From Massariosphaeria phaeospora (Eukaryota; Ascomycota; Dothideomycetes; Pleosporales), in assembly GCA_011032825.1 (NCBI GenBank), contig JAADJZ010000004.1, positions 1,364,001 through 1,428,000 of the forward strand: a stretch of 64,000 bases of DNA, given 5' to 3'. Position numbers and translations under genes: made by a program. Every line of letters begins with the position of its first letter. The first letter of the stretch is position 1. Under the pieces are notes generated by a model. It made no database searches. It had not been told where the DNA came from and saw only the letters and a program-made list of their open reading frames with translations. Shown here in pieces: positions 33,050 to 45,485 of the stretch.

Positions 33050-34195
33050 AATGCACATGTACCTAGAACGCAGTTACTACCAATCACGTCGAAGAAGAAA
33101 AAACCACACACAGCATCCACTTCGTTTCCACCCCCCCTATCACGCCAAGTCCGCTGCTGGATCCACTCGCTGCATTGAAATGCCCAGCGATTTGCTGTGC
33201 CGTGCTGTACCTGTACCGTGCGTTCCGACCTATCGTAGATTCTGGAAGTGAAGATTCAAGCATACGTTAAGATCCGCAGCAGCAGCAGTAGCAGCAGAGA
33301 ATTATTTGCTCTGTGTACGGAACAGAGTAAGCGATGTGAAGACGGGCATGTCCACGCGAGAGTGACTGTCCAGCTGCAACCCCCAGAAGGGAAGAGAAGA
33401 TAAGGGAGCACGCGGTGTCCGGCTTACCTAGTACCTACCGACTCGGTTCTGACTGCCATTCTGAACTCAATCGGGCTGCGGGGACCTGTATACGCCGGCC
33501 ACTGCTTCAGCTGACTGAGCAGTTCGTGCCAGAAGCTAATCAAGGGCATACAACGGACACTACACATTCGTGTAATTACATCATCAGTCAGACAGACAGA
33601 CATCGAATAGGTACACGGTATCATTCCCATATGCTTCCTACTACCAACCAGCTACCACTAACCATCATGACATCTCCACCCTCGCACTTGCATCCCGATC
33701 CTCCACTCCAGTCTACCCCCATGAAAACGCCAATAGCCCCATCCAACCGCATCGCATCCGCATCCGCATCCCCGGCGCCCAAATCCGCAGCACCCCTTCC
33801 CAAAAATGCATGCCCTCACTCGGTCCCCAAACATGCATGTCCAGGAAATATATCCATCCATCCATGCGAACCCCCCGCACGCACGCAGCAACAAAGCAAA
33901 AGAAGAAAAGAGCTCGACAAATTCTATGAGCTTGAAGATAGGGAAAAAAAGACCAGGCACCGACCGCACTTGCTTTTTGAGAGGTCGCAACAGAACACGA
34001 GGGCAGAAGAAAAGGGGGTATATCGATATCCCAAAGGGTAAAGCGGAGGCAGGGTAAGATATACGCAGAGAAAGGTAGGTGGTTCCAACGCCCTGACACA
34101 AGAAAAATGTCCATTCATTCAGATCTTCCGGCGAACGGTGAACTTGCGCTCGACTGAGGCAACGGCGGGCAGAGCGCCGGCGAATCGATCGCGCG
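32316..34195. other. Intergenic with coding-like debris and microsatellites
   Basis: About 1.9 kb. Positions 32280-32650 contain short peptide-like blocks in shifting frames (for example IVPIVFHNPSIPALASLYGRLAHH, and EIRMLCDNEATPSNNYMIAK) that look like a decayed gene I cannot identify. A trinucleotide run follows at 33008-33049, and a partly CAG-rich stretch near 33275. The 208-codon frame 33415-34041 is low-complexity and probably the 3' UTR side of the next gene. Confidence 0.5.
33008..33049. repeat. (GTA)14 microsatellite
   Basis: Fourteen perfect GTA units. It sits in non-coding sequence between the antiporter relic and the large conserved gene and is likely to vary in length between strains. 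Confidence 0.95.
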
Positions 34196-37100
34196 CTAGT
34201 ATATGTTAGCGTCGTCTCCTTCATCTGTGCACTCAGGTAGGTGATGCATACTCTCAGCATTATCGAATGCGACCAGGATATCGTCATGCTCGCCCGGATA
34301 CTCGACCTGATCCAAGCACACAAAGCGTCTCTTCGCGCCGGCCCACCCGCTAATGCGCCCTTCTTCTTTGCCCATTTTACCCTCGCCGCGGCGTTCCTCG
34401 ACGGGAAGTGCGAACTTGGCGTCGACGAGCTTGATGCAGGGTTTGCCGCTCTTTTCGAGCTTCTCGAAGTTGTCCATGGATTTGAGTTGGAAGTTCATGG
34501 CATCGGCGTGGGAGAATTCTTCGAAGAAAGCGAGGAGCTGGATGATGTTGTCTTGCTCGACGATTTGAAGGCGGATTGTGTTGGCGGTCCATTGCTTGTA
34601 GATGGGCACAACCATGCGGCGACGCGAGATGGAAAAGGTTGAGGCGATGCTGTGGCTGTTAACATGGTGGACGACGCAAATAGCAATCAACATGGACCAC
34701 GGGAGGGACTTGAGGGAGCTTACCCGTCGAACTTCACCTTGAACCCAGTGATGGCTAGCTGAAAGGCGTGTAAGTCGTTGAATGTATTGAATGTCAATTT
34801 TCGTATTGTAGACGCGCTAGTGAGTGTACGAAGAAGTTCAGCTAGAGCGTCTGGAATGTCCTGATCAATGCGACTGCCGTCAATAGCAACAGTCATGTCC
34901 AGCTGTGGGGTACGAAAGAGCGTCAGCTCAGGAGCGCCATCGATTGGAAGGCGAACTAGGAGTTCACCGGGGCCTGTATACAATTAGTTCGTGTCATGAG
35001 AATTACGGATCATCATTTGCTTACCCAAGTTCATCCGGTCTGCAATCACACCCGCGCCATGCCTACACAGAATCCTCAGGCTCTCACTCATGACCGTTGG
35101 AGCGGATTCCAGCCCAGATTCTTCGGGATCTTGGTTCATTGCCTTGGCTTCCTGCCACTTGAGTCTCTTTAGAACGTTGCTTCCGCTATGACTGAATCCT
35201 TCGGCTGGATCGGCACTTTCAATGGAAAAGGCTTTCAATGGTACTTGCGCAAAGACGGCCTCGGCTGGTGCCACGTTCAACGACGTGAAAGTGCCAAATA
35301 TGACATTTCGTTCCTTGCTATCATTGAAGATGAGGTACATCTTGCAGCTCTTCGGCTGTTTCTCCGGAACGTCTTCTTTGAACCGCAGAGTCATCGCGGC
35401 GGCTTGATCTGCGGGATCGGTGTTGTACTCAAAGTTCAACGGCTCCTGCTTCACACCCATCTCGTGATTGATACAGCTTAGAGTTCGATTATTCGTCGGG
35501 GTGACCAGTACCACTCGATATCCACGATGCAATTTCCGTCTTCCTGTGCCCTCAGTACTTCGCTCGAACTTCTCAAAGAGCATAAGCTTGCATCCTTTGA
35601 CGGGGTCCAGGGGAAACGCTCCTGGATTAGTAGGATCCTTGTAGCTAGCCTCTCGCAGATACATCTTGCAGGAGAGTTGCTCGTCACTTCGCTCCCGAAG
35701 ACTGCTTTCGACCCGATTCGTATGGTCCACTATAGCCCATAAACTGCGGAAATCTTGTTCGTCCAAGTCCAAGTTCAAAATGAAACCATGGCGCAACTGA
35801 ATGGCGAGACCCCTGCTTTTAGATTTCCATGCCACGTCTCTCCAGGTCGGGCCAGCCTCTGGATTCGACCCCACGATGATGTTGATCAATTCTGACTGAC
35901 TGCTGACGGCAAGCCTGACTTTGAACTCTTCCCGTGGGCGGAGTACAGAGATGACAACGGGTAGTGGGACGCGATCCGTATGGGGATCGTCTGTAGACAA
36001 GGATGCATTCACAAACATTCTGAAATAGCAGAATTCTGCTTTGGTGTCTCCGACTGGGATGGCTTTCGCTGCGTTGATGTGTTGCTGTACTCCATTCGCA
36101 AGCATTGATCGTGATCCTGTCCAAGACAGCACGCTGGCTGCGTCCGGGGCGAATCTTGGGTACTGTTCCCAAATGTTTTGATCTTGGCTTTGAATGAGCG
36201 CTTGAGTGGGCGGCATACTTTGATGTTTCCGCATCGAGCCTAGTAGCATTTTCAGGCTTGAGAACACAATGTCATGGCCTTCGTAGATCTCTGCGACAGC
36301 CACATCTCCGGCCTCTCTTGCTAGCCTAGCTCGACTTTCAACTCGTTGGCCAGCATATCTGTTCAAACTCGGATGGTTCTGGATGATCTCAACGAGGATC
36401 CACCACGTCTTCGCAAGATCAACATGGGGTTGCTGGAGGCGCTCATCCGGTGGATCTCCACTCCTTGAACGGGTCCTGATTAGAAGTTCCATACCTGTGC
36501 GCCCTTTCAAGAACCACCAGATGGCGACCCTAAGCCATTCCATGGGTGTGTGGTTGTAAATGGCGCCGCCCAATTCGGCAGTCAGTCGAAAGATGCCTTT
36601 CATATGTGTGACCCTTTCAGAGAAATCCGCCAAAGCAACTTCACCTTGGGACTTTGTGTCTGAGCGCGAGAGACCGACGGTAGCTGATGATTCCTGGCGC
36701 GGTCTCGTCGGTACTTGAGTTGCGGAGGGCTGAGTATGTGGAGGAGGGCGTGGCGGCGGCTGCTCTTGTGGTGGGAAGAAGGCATTTCCTCCCTCGAAAT
36801 GAGGTGGTGTGTTCAAAATTGAACTCTGGCTTACGGCAGAGACCGGAACCTTTTCCGAAGGAGATGACCCTTGTTGATATGCTTTGCCCGGAGCGGCGAG
36901 TGGATCTACTGGTCGAATAGGAGACGCATGAGTGTGAGAAGTGGCGGAAGGCATGGTGTATTGCGACGAAGAGGACGATGACGGACGCAGGTCTGTATCT
37001 ATAGCATGTGTCCCAGAAGGCATGGCACGCCCGACCGACGGGTCACGAGCACGCGAGCGATGTGGATCCTCGACGGGGAAACCTGGCGACATGGACGATT

Positions 37101-38367
37101 CACCCTGCCGTGGCCTTGGTGGCGTTTTCCCGGCCATTGGAGCGTTGAATGACATGGGTGGGGTGCCAACTTGGAAAGCACCCGGCTGCATAGATCTAGA
37201 CGGGAGCGAGTCGGCACTCGATGCAGAGTCACGGTTGGAATCTGTCACACGGGCTCCCTCGTGAAGTGCTTTGCCCTCTTCAGTCCTCATTTTGTGCTTC
37301 AGTCTTGCGACGAAGGAGTTGGGATCCGGCGATTCACTCCGTGTAAGGTGGAGCGAGGCGTTGTCGCTCGAAGCTGAATCGTCTTCCCCTCTACCCATTC
37401 CCGCTCCCCGAGGCAGAGGCGGAGCAGCTGATGTATTGCCGCCTCCGTACTCACTCCAGCCGGTTTGCGTTCGTGAGAGGGGCTTCGGGCGGAAATCGTC
37501 CTCCTCTTCCAGCGCTGGGGGCAGACTAGGTGCTTTTCGGCCGGCGACTGGCGATGCGAGTTCCGAGTCGTGCGAATAGCTGGAGTCCATACTGGGTCGT
37601 CCCGGCGCATCTTGCTCCATGTCGAAGCCTGTGGGTGCCCGTATGAGCGGTCGCGGGCGCTGGCCGAGGCCCATCTGGCCCAAGCGCTGTGGGGGCGGAG
37701 GAGGGGGGTGCGCCTGTGTGTGTATGTTCCCCATATCCAGCTTCTGTTTGAGCTCGGGCGACATCTCGCCGTGGGACGACTTGGACCTTGTGACCAGGCC
37801 CCGGTCGTTGGCTTCTTGGTTCGCGCTGGCCATCTTGTTGAACGTGGGGCTCCGGGTGCCGAGCATCAGATCGTCGCGGTGCGTCTGCGTCTGCAGTTTG
37901 TCCACATCCGACACGCTGTTCGACTTCCTGCGGCGGTGGACCTCAATGGACGGCTCCTGGCACTCGTCGCCGCCCTCGCCAATGACGTCGGGCTGGGTGC
38001 GCACAAAGCTCACGCTGAGGCCCTTCTTGCGCGTCTTGTTGGACTTTAGGCCCCCAATGCCGGGGCTCTTGCCTGCGCTGGCCAGTATATCGCTCGCCCC
38101 GGGCCAGCGCTGGGCTGTGGCGACATCGATGCGCGGCTTGCTGGAGGAGAAGGCGGCGGCGACGGCCTCCTTGTGGGCGTGGGCTTTGTCGGTCGAGGGC
38201 TTGAGGAAGGCGTTGACGTCCTCGTCGAGCTTGAACGACGGCTGCGGCTTGAGCTTCGGCTGCGGCTTGAGCTTGGAGTCCTTGGGCGCTGTATCGTTGC
38301 TGGAGAACATCTTCGCCCGCCAGCGCTGCGCCGAGGCGAGCTTGCTGTGCTCCTGTGCGTCGACCAT
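34196..38367 (-). CDS. Large conserved fungal protein of unknown function
   Basis: Three minus-strand exons, 38367..35025, 34973..34724 and 34655..34196; 1350 residues. Both introns have GTAAGC donors and keep the frame (NLG|PGELL and KFDG|HSIAS). Residues 1 to about 480 are polar, Pro/Ser-rich and probably disordered, opening with KLASAQRWRAKMFSS. From about 490 a folded region begins (VTHMKGIFRLTAELGGAIYNHTPMEWLRVAIWWFLKGR), continuing through several hundred residues with NFEYNT and FNTFNDLHAFQLAITG to the C-terminal FEEFSHADAMNFQLKSMDNF and an acidic tail. There are no membrane segments or catalytic motif that I know. Proteins of this layout are widespread in filamentous ascomycetes, to my knowledge without an assigned role. 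The start at M38367 is preferred over 38637, which adds 90 Pro/His-rich residues. Confidence 0.82.
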
Positions 38368-41300
38368 GGTGGCTGCCTCCTGCGCAGCGGGAGGAAGGCG
38401 GTGCGGCAGGTGCGGCAGGTGCGGCGGCGGGGTCCAGTGCAGGCTACTAGCTATGGAATCGAGGGTATGAGATCGAGGGCTGGACGGCGGCTGGGCGTGT
38501 GTTCGGCGTGCAAAAGATGGTTTGCTCGCGGCAATGGAGCACGCGACGTCGAGGTGGAGGTTACACTGGCTGGCCGGCTGGCGGTCGATTGGCTGGCGGT
38601 TCGGCGGTGGAGGCGGAGGTGAGGGGGGCAGCAGCAAAGTTGCCCGCGCTCTCAGTGCGGGTTTCAGTGGTGCGCTGGTGACACGCGCCCAAACAGCAGC
38701 TTCTACACGGCCAGTCGCGACGAAGACGTACAGAAAGGAGGAGGCAGCGTCGGGTCGCCCATCAAAAGAGCAGCAGCAGCAGCAGACTCCAGGGGCAGCC
38801 GATGCACGCCCAGTCCGTTATCGAGCGCCGGCCTGGGGAGCGAGCCTCTGTGCTAACTGCTATGGGAAGTCCGCCTGGGTGCTGAGCGCGCTGACGGTGA
38901 GAATTCGACAAGCAGAGGTGCGCTGGTTGCAGAGGGACAACTGCGGTGCTCCCAAGTGACAGCTATCGCGACATGGCCGGCGTTATTGCAGGGCGTCCAC
39001 TGTTCTTTGTGCCCGCCCGAGGTCATTGCGGCGTGGGCGCGCTGCCTGTCTCGCCCGGCCGCCAACGGCCAACTGCACCCCACAGTTCTGCGCTCCCGCT
39101 CCACTCCAGGGCTGCCTCCAGCTCCCTAACACGCAAGCCCTCGCCGCTGCACCGCCCTCGCTCCGCCAGCGAATATCATCGCGCAACGTATCTATTCTCC
39201 TGTTTCAGTCCCCGCTGGTCCTGACTAAAACCGCTCTAAATATGGGAGAAGAAGAAGCCTCTTCGAGAGTGCCCAGCCGCGGTCCGGCCATAGCTCGAGC
39301 TCCACTCCCCAACGCCATCCACGATCCATCTGGCGGCGCAACTCAGATCATGGCGTGACTAGCCTCGACGTTGCTGATGCTATCAGCGCATGCAATGGAC
39401 GATTCAAGAACCTCTACCGAGCATAGAGGTGGTCATAGAGAGCAGGACCCACGAGAGCTTCACATAAAACAGACAAAGTCTAGCCGATATTGCTTCCCAA
39501 CTCCCAAGACTCAAGATCCATCATCCTCCAAGCCGATACGGGGTAGTCGCTCCGCCAGCACCCCTGCGGCCTGCCAGCCTTACCTTATCACCACGGTTCT
39601 AGCTTCGAATAGAGATAGCACGGTTCAGCTATTCTGCCCATCTGGCTGCAGCCTCGCGGCGAGGACACTCTACAAAACCACCTCACCAACTTCACCAATC
39701 TCACGATATGATGGCCGTACATACTTGCAGCATTCACACAATTCCACACCGTTGGCCCGCAAACGTGGAATTCGGAAGCGCACGTTCAGGAATGTTTCAG
39801 ATGCGACACGAGAGAAGTTGGGCCACCAAATCGGTCTGCGCTTACCTGAGGTGTCCAACCATGCTTACATGAGGTGTCTCGCCAGCGTCAGCCAACCTCG
39901 TTGGTGGAGCCGGGACCCCGTTCGCTGGACCCGCGAGCTGGCCGACAGGGAAATCTTCTGGAGATGGCGGGCGTAATGTCTATATCGAGCTTGTTGCTCA
40001 GCCAGGAACCTTGCACAGCGCCACTTTCGAGGACACAGTATAAGCTTGATCTGGCTTAGACCCAGGAATCTCGGGACGCGCATATCGAGTGCGAGATTCA
40101 GCAGATGCTGCAAAACGGCATTTGCGGGAGAACATCGTCGACCAGCCGCCTTTGCTGCTTCAAGCGTTCGACCGAGAATAGCATCCGGCCAAGAATAGCT
40201 CCCGAGGACAACTAACTTATTGATAGTGCGGCGTCGCAAAAGGTGTAACCTTTATACATGACCAACATCATCAAGATCGACATAAAGTGTGCTAAGCAGC
40301 CTCCATTTCCACCACACGCATCGCTTGTTTACTGGAAGCGGATGATGACTGGAGAAGCTGAATGCGCAGTCTCAGCCGTCTCTCGCTCTCCCTCTCGCAT
40401 CATCCACGGGTATTAATATGACGGTCACCAGAGCCTTCTACTCTCAACCTGTTCGCAGTTTAGTTACCAATGCTAGGTTTGCCACGTCAAAAGTAGCATT
40501 GGAACAATCCCGCTCTCAGCTAATGATCTTCTATTCATCATACACGAAGTCTGAAATATATTCAGGCTGCGCCGCCCGACACCGTCGTCGGAGCACTAAT
40601 AATAGACTAATCACATCGGTGTTTAGGCCACCATACATCAGTTTATGCTCGGAGTAGGCGCCTCTGAAGTGTATTCCCAGTGGTAGATCACAACGTCCCT
40701 CATACCTCCTATTATCAACTACGAATCACCTTTTCACCAGCCGCTCTCTCATCATCAATCCGAAAGCTACCTGAGTAACAATGGCAGGCTCTGGACCTTA
40801 AACTACAAGTAAGCCAACCCGGCCGTCACCTGCACAACCGGAGATGTCGGATATGCCAACCTGATGGTATACTACCCCGCACCCCATCACACGTTCGATC
40901 TAAGCAAGTCTAGAAGCGTGGGTGAGAAGTCGGGGTTAAGCGGCGCTACGAATCGGAATCGTGTACCGGAGTACAGTCTCATGTCTTATATTTACTCCGA
41001 GTGCTCGTTGACAACAAGTAGCAGGCGCGCGATATTACTGTCGGCAAACTTGGCAACTCCATGGTGACGTCGATACTCCTGGCACGATGACTCCGTACTT
41101 CGTACATCGATGTACGAGCCTATTAACGGCGTTCGTAAAGTGTCTCTGGGGTAATGCGGCTCGAGTCAGACGCTTCGTAAGCAGACGGCGGCATAACTAA
41201 GGAAGCCTTGCAGGAGAAGCGTCTAGCTAGACAGTAGAGGGCTACTTTAGCAGACAGACTCGCCGCTCTCCGGTCATCAAATTGGGTCCTAGCGTGGCTG

Positions 41301-41556
41301 TTCATACTTACTGGACCCTGAATATTCAGTCTTGTTGCCTAAATCTCTCAGAGTTCATATTCGATTATTGTAGAAGATGCGTTCATCTTGATCGGCAGGC
41401 ATTTTGGCGCCACGCGTATGCACGCCTTACCGCTTGCGCTTCATCGGTACTTATTCTTGTCTGAACCTCCGACGTCTGACAAGGATCTGCACCAAACACC
41501 CTAATACTCACATTGAAACCTACACTCCTCCACACCAAATTGCGCCCCGTCCCAAC
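38368..41556. other. Long gene-poor intergenic region
   Basis: About 3.2 kb between divergently transcribed genes. It must contain both promoters. A 201-codon plus frame (39371-39976) and smaller frames at 40418 and 40864 are Ser/Thr/Arg-rich or short, lack splice structure and match no family I know. A short CAG run lies near 38768. The 40750-41060 section reads like coding debris (for example VTCTTGDVGYANLM), but I cannot identify it. Confidence 0.45.
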
Positions 41557-44327
41557 ATGTCAGACGAAAACTCCCACACCTCCGCTTCGAACGATCGCGT
41601 CTACAAACGAAACGGCGCTCACAACGCTGCTCGCGCAGTCCCGAGTGCGAATCCGCGCTCGTGCGTCACCTGCCGCCGGCGGAAGGTGAAATGCGACAAG
41701 AGCCAGCCGTGTTCGAACTGCACGCGCGCTAAGATTGAGTGCATATTCCCTGGGCCAGGACGAGCGCCGAGGCGGTCGCGAAAGCCGCCCGATGGCGAGC
41801 TTATGGATCGGTTGAGGCGGTTGGAGGGCGTCGTGCAGACGCTGAATGCCCAGGTTGAGGAGCATGAGCAGGAAGCCGCGAGCAGGGATACGGACAAGGA
41901 GAAAGAGAAAGTCAATGACAAAGAACCAAGCCCACCAGATTCGAGCGATGGTTGCCCGTATGGTGGCGAGAGTTCCCCCAGTGTGGCTAAGGATAATAGC
42001 GTTGATGGTCTGGAGAATCGGTTTGGGCGGTTGGTGGTTGATCAGGGCAGAAGTCGGTACATCAACAACAGTTTCTGGGCGAGCTTGAATAATGAGGTGG
42101 GTCTTAAGACGGACTACCAGATGTGCAGCTTGACTGATCGAATACAGGTCGAAGATCTTAAAGCTATCCTTATCGAGCCCTCCGACGACGAAGATGACCA
42201 GGACTCGCCCGAATCGAACCAAGCGCTTCAACAAGGAGGCTTTATATTTGGGTATAGTTCCTCGAACGTAGACATGCTATCGTTACACCCGAACCCTGAG
42301 CGCGCTCTAGAATTCTGGAAATTGTACCAGGAGAATGTTGATCCTCTGGTCAAAGTCCTCCACGTACCCTCTTTCGAACTAAAGTTTCGCGATGCGATTG
42401 AAAACACCCACAGAGTTCCCAAGGGCCTCGAACCACTGATGTTCGTTGTATACTATGGTGCTGTGACTAGCGTCACGCAATCGGAATGTTGGGAAAGGTG
42501 GGGTGAAGACCGTACAAGTCTTCTCACTAAGTACCGGTTCGCATTGGAACAGGCGCTGGCAAGAGCGAACTTTTTGTTCTGTGACGAGATAATTATCCTG
42601 CAAGCTTTTGTCGTTTTCCTTAACCTGCTTCGGAGGAACGATGAACCGCGCAAGATTTGGACCCTAACGGGACTGGCGGTAAGGTTAGCACAGTCTTTGG
42701 GTATTCACCGCGATGGTTCACATTTTGATCTTCTGCCTTTCGAGATCGAGTCACGGAGAAGGCTCTGGTGGCAGGTTTGTCTTCTGGATGCCAGAGCGGC
42801 GGAAGACCATGGATGCGACCCCACTATTGTCGAAGCGCAGTTTGATACACGAATGGTATGTGTTATGATTAATGGCAGGTATATGACTAACCCGTCGACA
42901 GCCTCTCAATATCAACGATACAGATCTTGAACCAGACATGAAAGAGATGCCTAAAGAGCGGCAAGGATTCACCGACATGACGTTTTGCGTTATTCGATTC
43001 GAGCTCACGAACATCTTTCGCCGTATTATCTACATTCCTCCGGGCCCCAACAGATGCAATCAGTTCTTCGCTAACCTCACAATCTCCGAGAAGGAGCAAT
43101 GGATCGGTAACTGTCACCAGCGTCTAGAAGAGAAATACCTGAAACACTGCCACAATAACTCGCCTCTTTGTTGGGTAACCGCGACCGTGTCGCGTTTGGT
43201 AATGAGCAAGATGTGGTTGATCGTTTACCACCCACATCAGAGACACGATGGAGGTGAGTGATCAATCGAAATACGTAATCTATAAAGGCTGACAGAACGT
43301 AGGTGCATCACTACCGCAGGAAACGAAGGACAAACTCTTCATCACCTCTCTCGAGAATGTCGAATACTCTCTTCTGCTAGAAACGGAGGCCCGTACAATG
43401 AAATGGGGATGGCTATTTCGCACCTACGTCCAATGGCATGCCATCGCTTTTCTCCTCTCCGAACTATGCATACGTACGAAAGGTGAAGCCGTTGAACGCG
43501 CGTGGCGTGCGATTGGAGCTACAACCGGCCGGTGGTGGTTCCCACATTTCAAGAAGCAGCAATCCAAGACAGGGTGTTTATGGAAGCCATTGCGCAAACT
43601 AATGGACAAGGCGAGGGCCGCTAGAGAGCGTGAGCTGGCTCTTGAACGAGCCAGTCAAGCATTGAAGAATGGGGCAACGAACGGTGGGCTAATGTACCCT
43701 CAATTTGCACGCGCGGTGGAGCAGATGCCTGCGCAAGCTCCAAGCGATCAACCGAGTCCCGAGACCCTCGACAAGATGCTACGACCGTCGGCACCCCGGC
43801 TTGGCGAAATTCCGTCTGCTACATCTCCAAGCTCGAAGGGCAGTCCGCCTGCACAAGACCTTCCCTCCCCGTTCGGCAACAGCATACAGTTCAACGCAAC
43901 AACTCCAAACGGCGGACTCGATGGAACAAGCCCCAACAGACCAAGTGTCACGCAAGGCCAGGACTTTACAGACCTCTCTGCATATGGCATGGACGCCGTC
44001 ATACGCGACGTCATGGACGGTATGGCGACCGACGGCACATACGAAAACGACTCGCTCGACTTCTCCACCGACCTCCTTCAAGCCCCTCTGCAAGACCCCG
44101 TCACTCAGACACCTTCAACGACGACTCTGAGCGGCACCATGGACTTTTCGCAGGACGCGGCTCCGTTCGCGAACCCAGGCCTCGCCGATACCCCGCCCAC
44201 CGAGTCGCCCATCATCGATGCGGCGAATATGGATTGGGCGGGCTGGGACGATCTTGTCAGCCAGTATGGGGTGGATGGCTCGGGGCAGACTGTCGGGGGG
44301 GGTTTGGGTATGGTGCATTGGTTTTAG
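41557..44327 (+). CDS. Zn(II)2Cys6 fungal transcription factor
   Basis: Exons 41557..42096, 42148..42855, 42902..43253 and 43303..44327; 874 residues. The binuclear zinc cluster CVTCRRRKVKCDKSQPC... spans residues 36-62 with six Cys in the CX2CX6CX6CX2CX6C pattern, followed by a basic linker and a heptad-like LMDRLRRLEGVVQTLNAQVEE dimerisation helix. The middle homology (fungal_trans) domain is recognised from LHPNPERALEFWKLYQENVDPLVKVLHVPSF through KIWTLTGLAVRLAQSLGIHRDGS to ESRRRLWWQVCLLDARAAED. The C-terminus is Pro/Ser/Thr-rich with acidic patches (NMDWAGWDDLV), a plausible activation region. The first intron (42097..42147) is 51 nt, stop-free and in frame, so retention would add 17 residues. 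Target genes are unknown. Confidence 0.92.
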
Positions 44328-45485
44328 GGGATGTGTTGGCGCGACATAGTGGGCATCGTCGTTTTGTTTGCGTTGCATGCATGATACCCAACACTCACCT
44401 CTTCACGGTCGATTCCGCTTGCATGATGCTTTTATACCCGTGGGTTTGGTGCGGTTGGGGAGGACGGCCGTATGGCGTGAGGATCGCGTACTTGTAGTTG
44501 TAGGCTCGAAGACTCTTCTCTACCTATGTATCACTATCAATGCGACTGATGAATAATCTATAAGGGAGTGACTACGGGGATAGGTTTGACATGTAGGGAA
44601 GGAACCTTGAGAGACAGTCTTGGGCTAGGATCAGAATGCTCGATGTGTTCTTCCATGCGAAGCTCCTCAAACGCCTAGCTTCTAGGCTTATGCTTATGTC
44701 GCCCGCCCGGCTCAATGAATAGTGCCGCCCTGCATCTTCCGACCAATGCGGTAAGCCGGCACGCTAGACTGCGTGACCGATCAGATTCCCTTATCGGCAC
44801 CGCCCGCCCGCACGTCAACATTCGTTCAGCATCCCAACGTACGTGTCTCAAGATCCAGGCCTGAGAAACAGTTTCGTCGCATACATAGTGTGACGAGAGC
44901 TCACGGTTCCGGGTCCGTCTATATTTACTGCATTCCTGGCCTTTCCACGGCTGACAGCTGCCAATCCCATGCGGCGCGCGATCGAATTGTCCGAACCACC
45001 CACCTCCCCCCCTACACCCACTAGACAGCTCATCCTTGCGTTTCTCATCGTGCGTTGCTTTTTGGCGCGTCTAGCTTACGCCCTTTCTTGATCTGATTTG
45101 GCTTCGGCTTGTCGTTCTCCACATTTTCGGCTTATACGTGAGGCGGAACCTTGGAATGAGGGGTATCAGATCAGGTGGACTGCAGACCTCAGTGGGCTTT
45201 TGCCAGTGGCGCGTATGGCAGCACTCAGACGCGTAGCACATGGCGCACCTGCACACACCTGCACACAAGTTTCTACGAGCAGATTTTTCGTCGGAGCGGC
45301 ACGGTTTTCGAATTCTTTGGTTTTCAGAAGAGTTTTGGAGTGGGGTCGCATGCCAGCGCCGATCTGATTGTGACGGGTACTGACGTGGGCGGCCTTACTT
45401 GGGGTTTTGGGTCTGACGAGTTCGGTATTGTGGGCGTGGATTGATACCTGGAAAGAAAACAGAAAGCCGGTGAACACTGAGGAAG
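44328..45485. other. Intergenic, no gene seen
   Basis: About 1.16 kb between the transcription-factor stop and the hydroxyacid dehydrogenase start, both on the plus strand. Short frames here are shadows without resemblance to proteins. No repeats were recognised. Confidence 0.5.

Noticed and set aside
33415..34041. 208-codon plus-strand frame
   Set aside because: Low-complexity Ser/Pro/His and Lys/Arg runs, located at the 3' end of the gene on the other strand; likely UTR.
38368..38637. 90-residue N-terminal extension of the large conserved protein
   Set aside because: Pro/His/Ala-rich with no similarity to the polar KLASAQRWRAKMF start typical of this protein type; better explained as 5' UTR.
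39371..39976. 201-codon plus-strand frame in the gene-poor region
   Set aside because: Ser/Thr/Arg-rich without a recognisable domain or conserved-looking segment, and no supporting neighbours.
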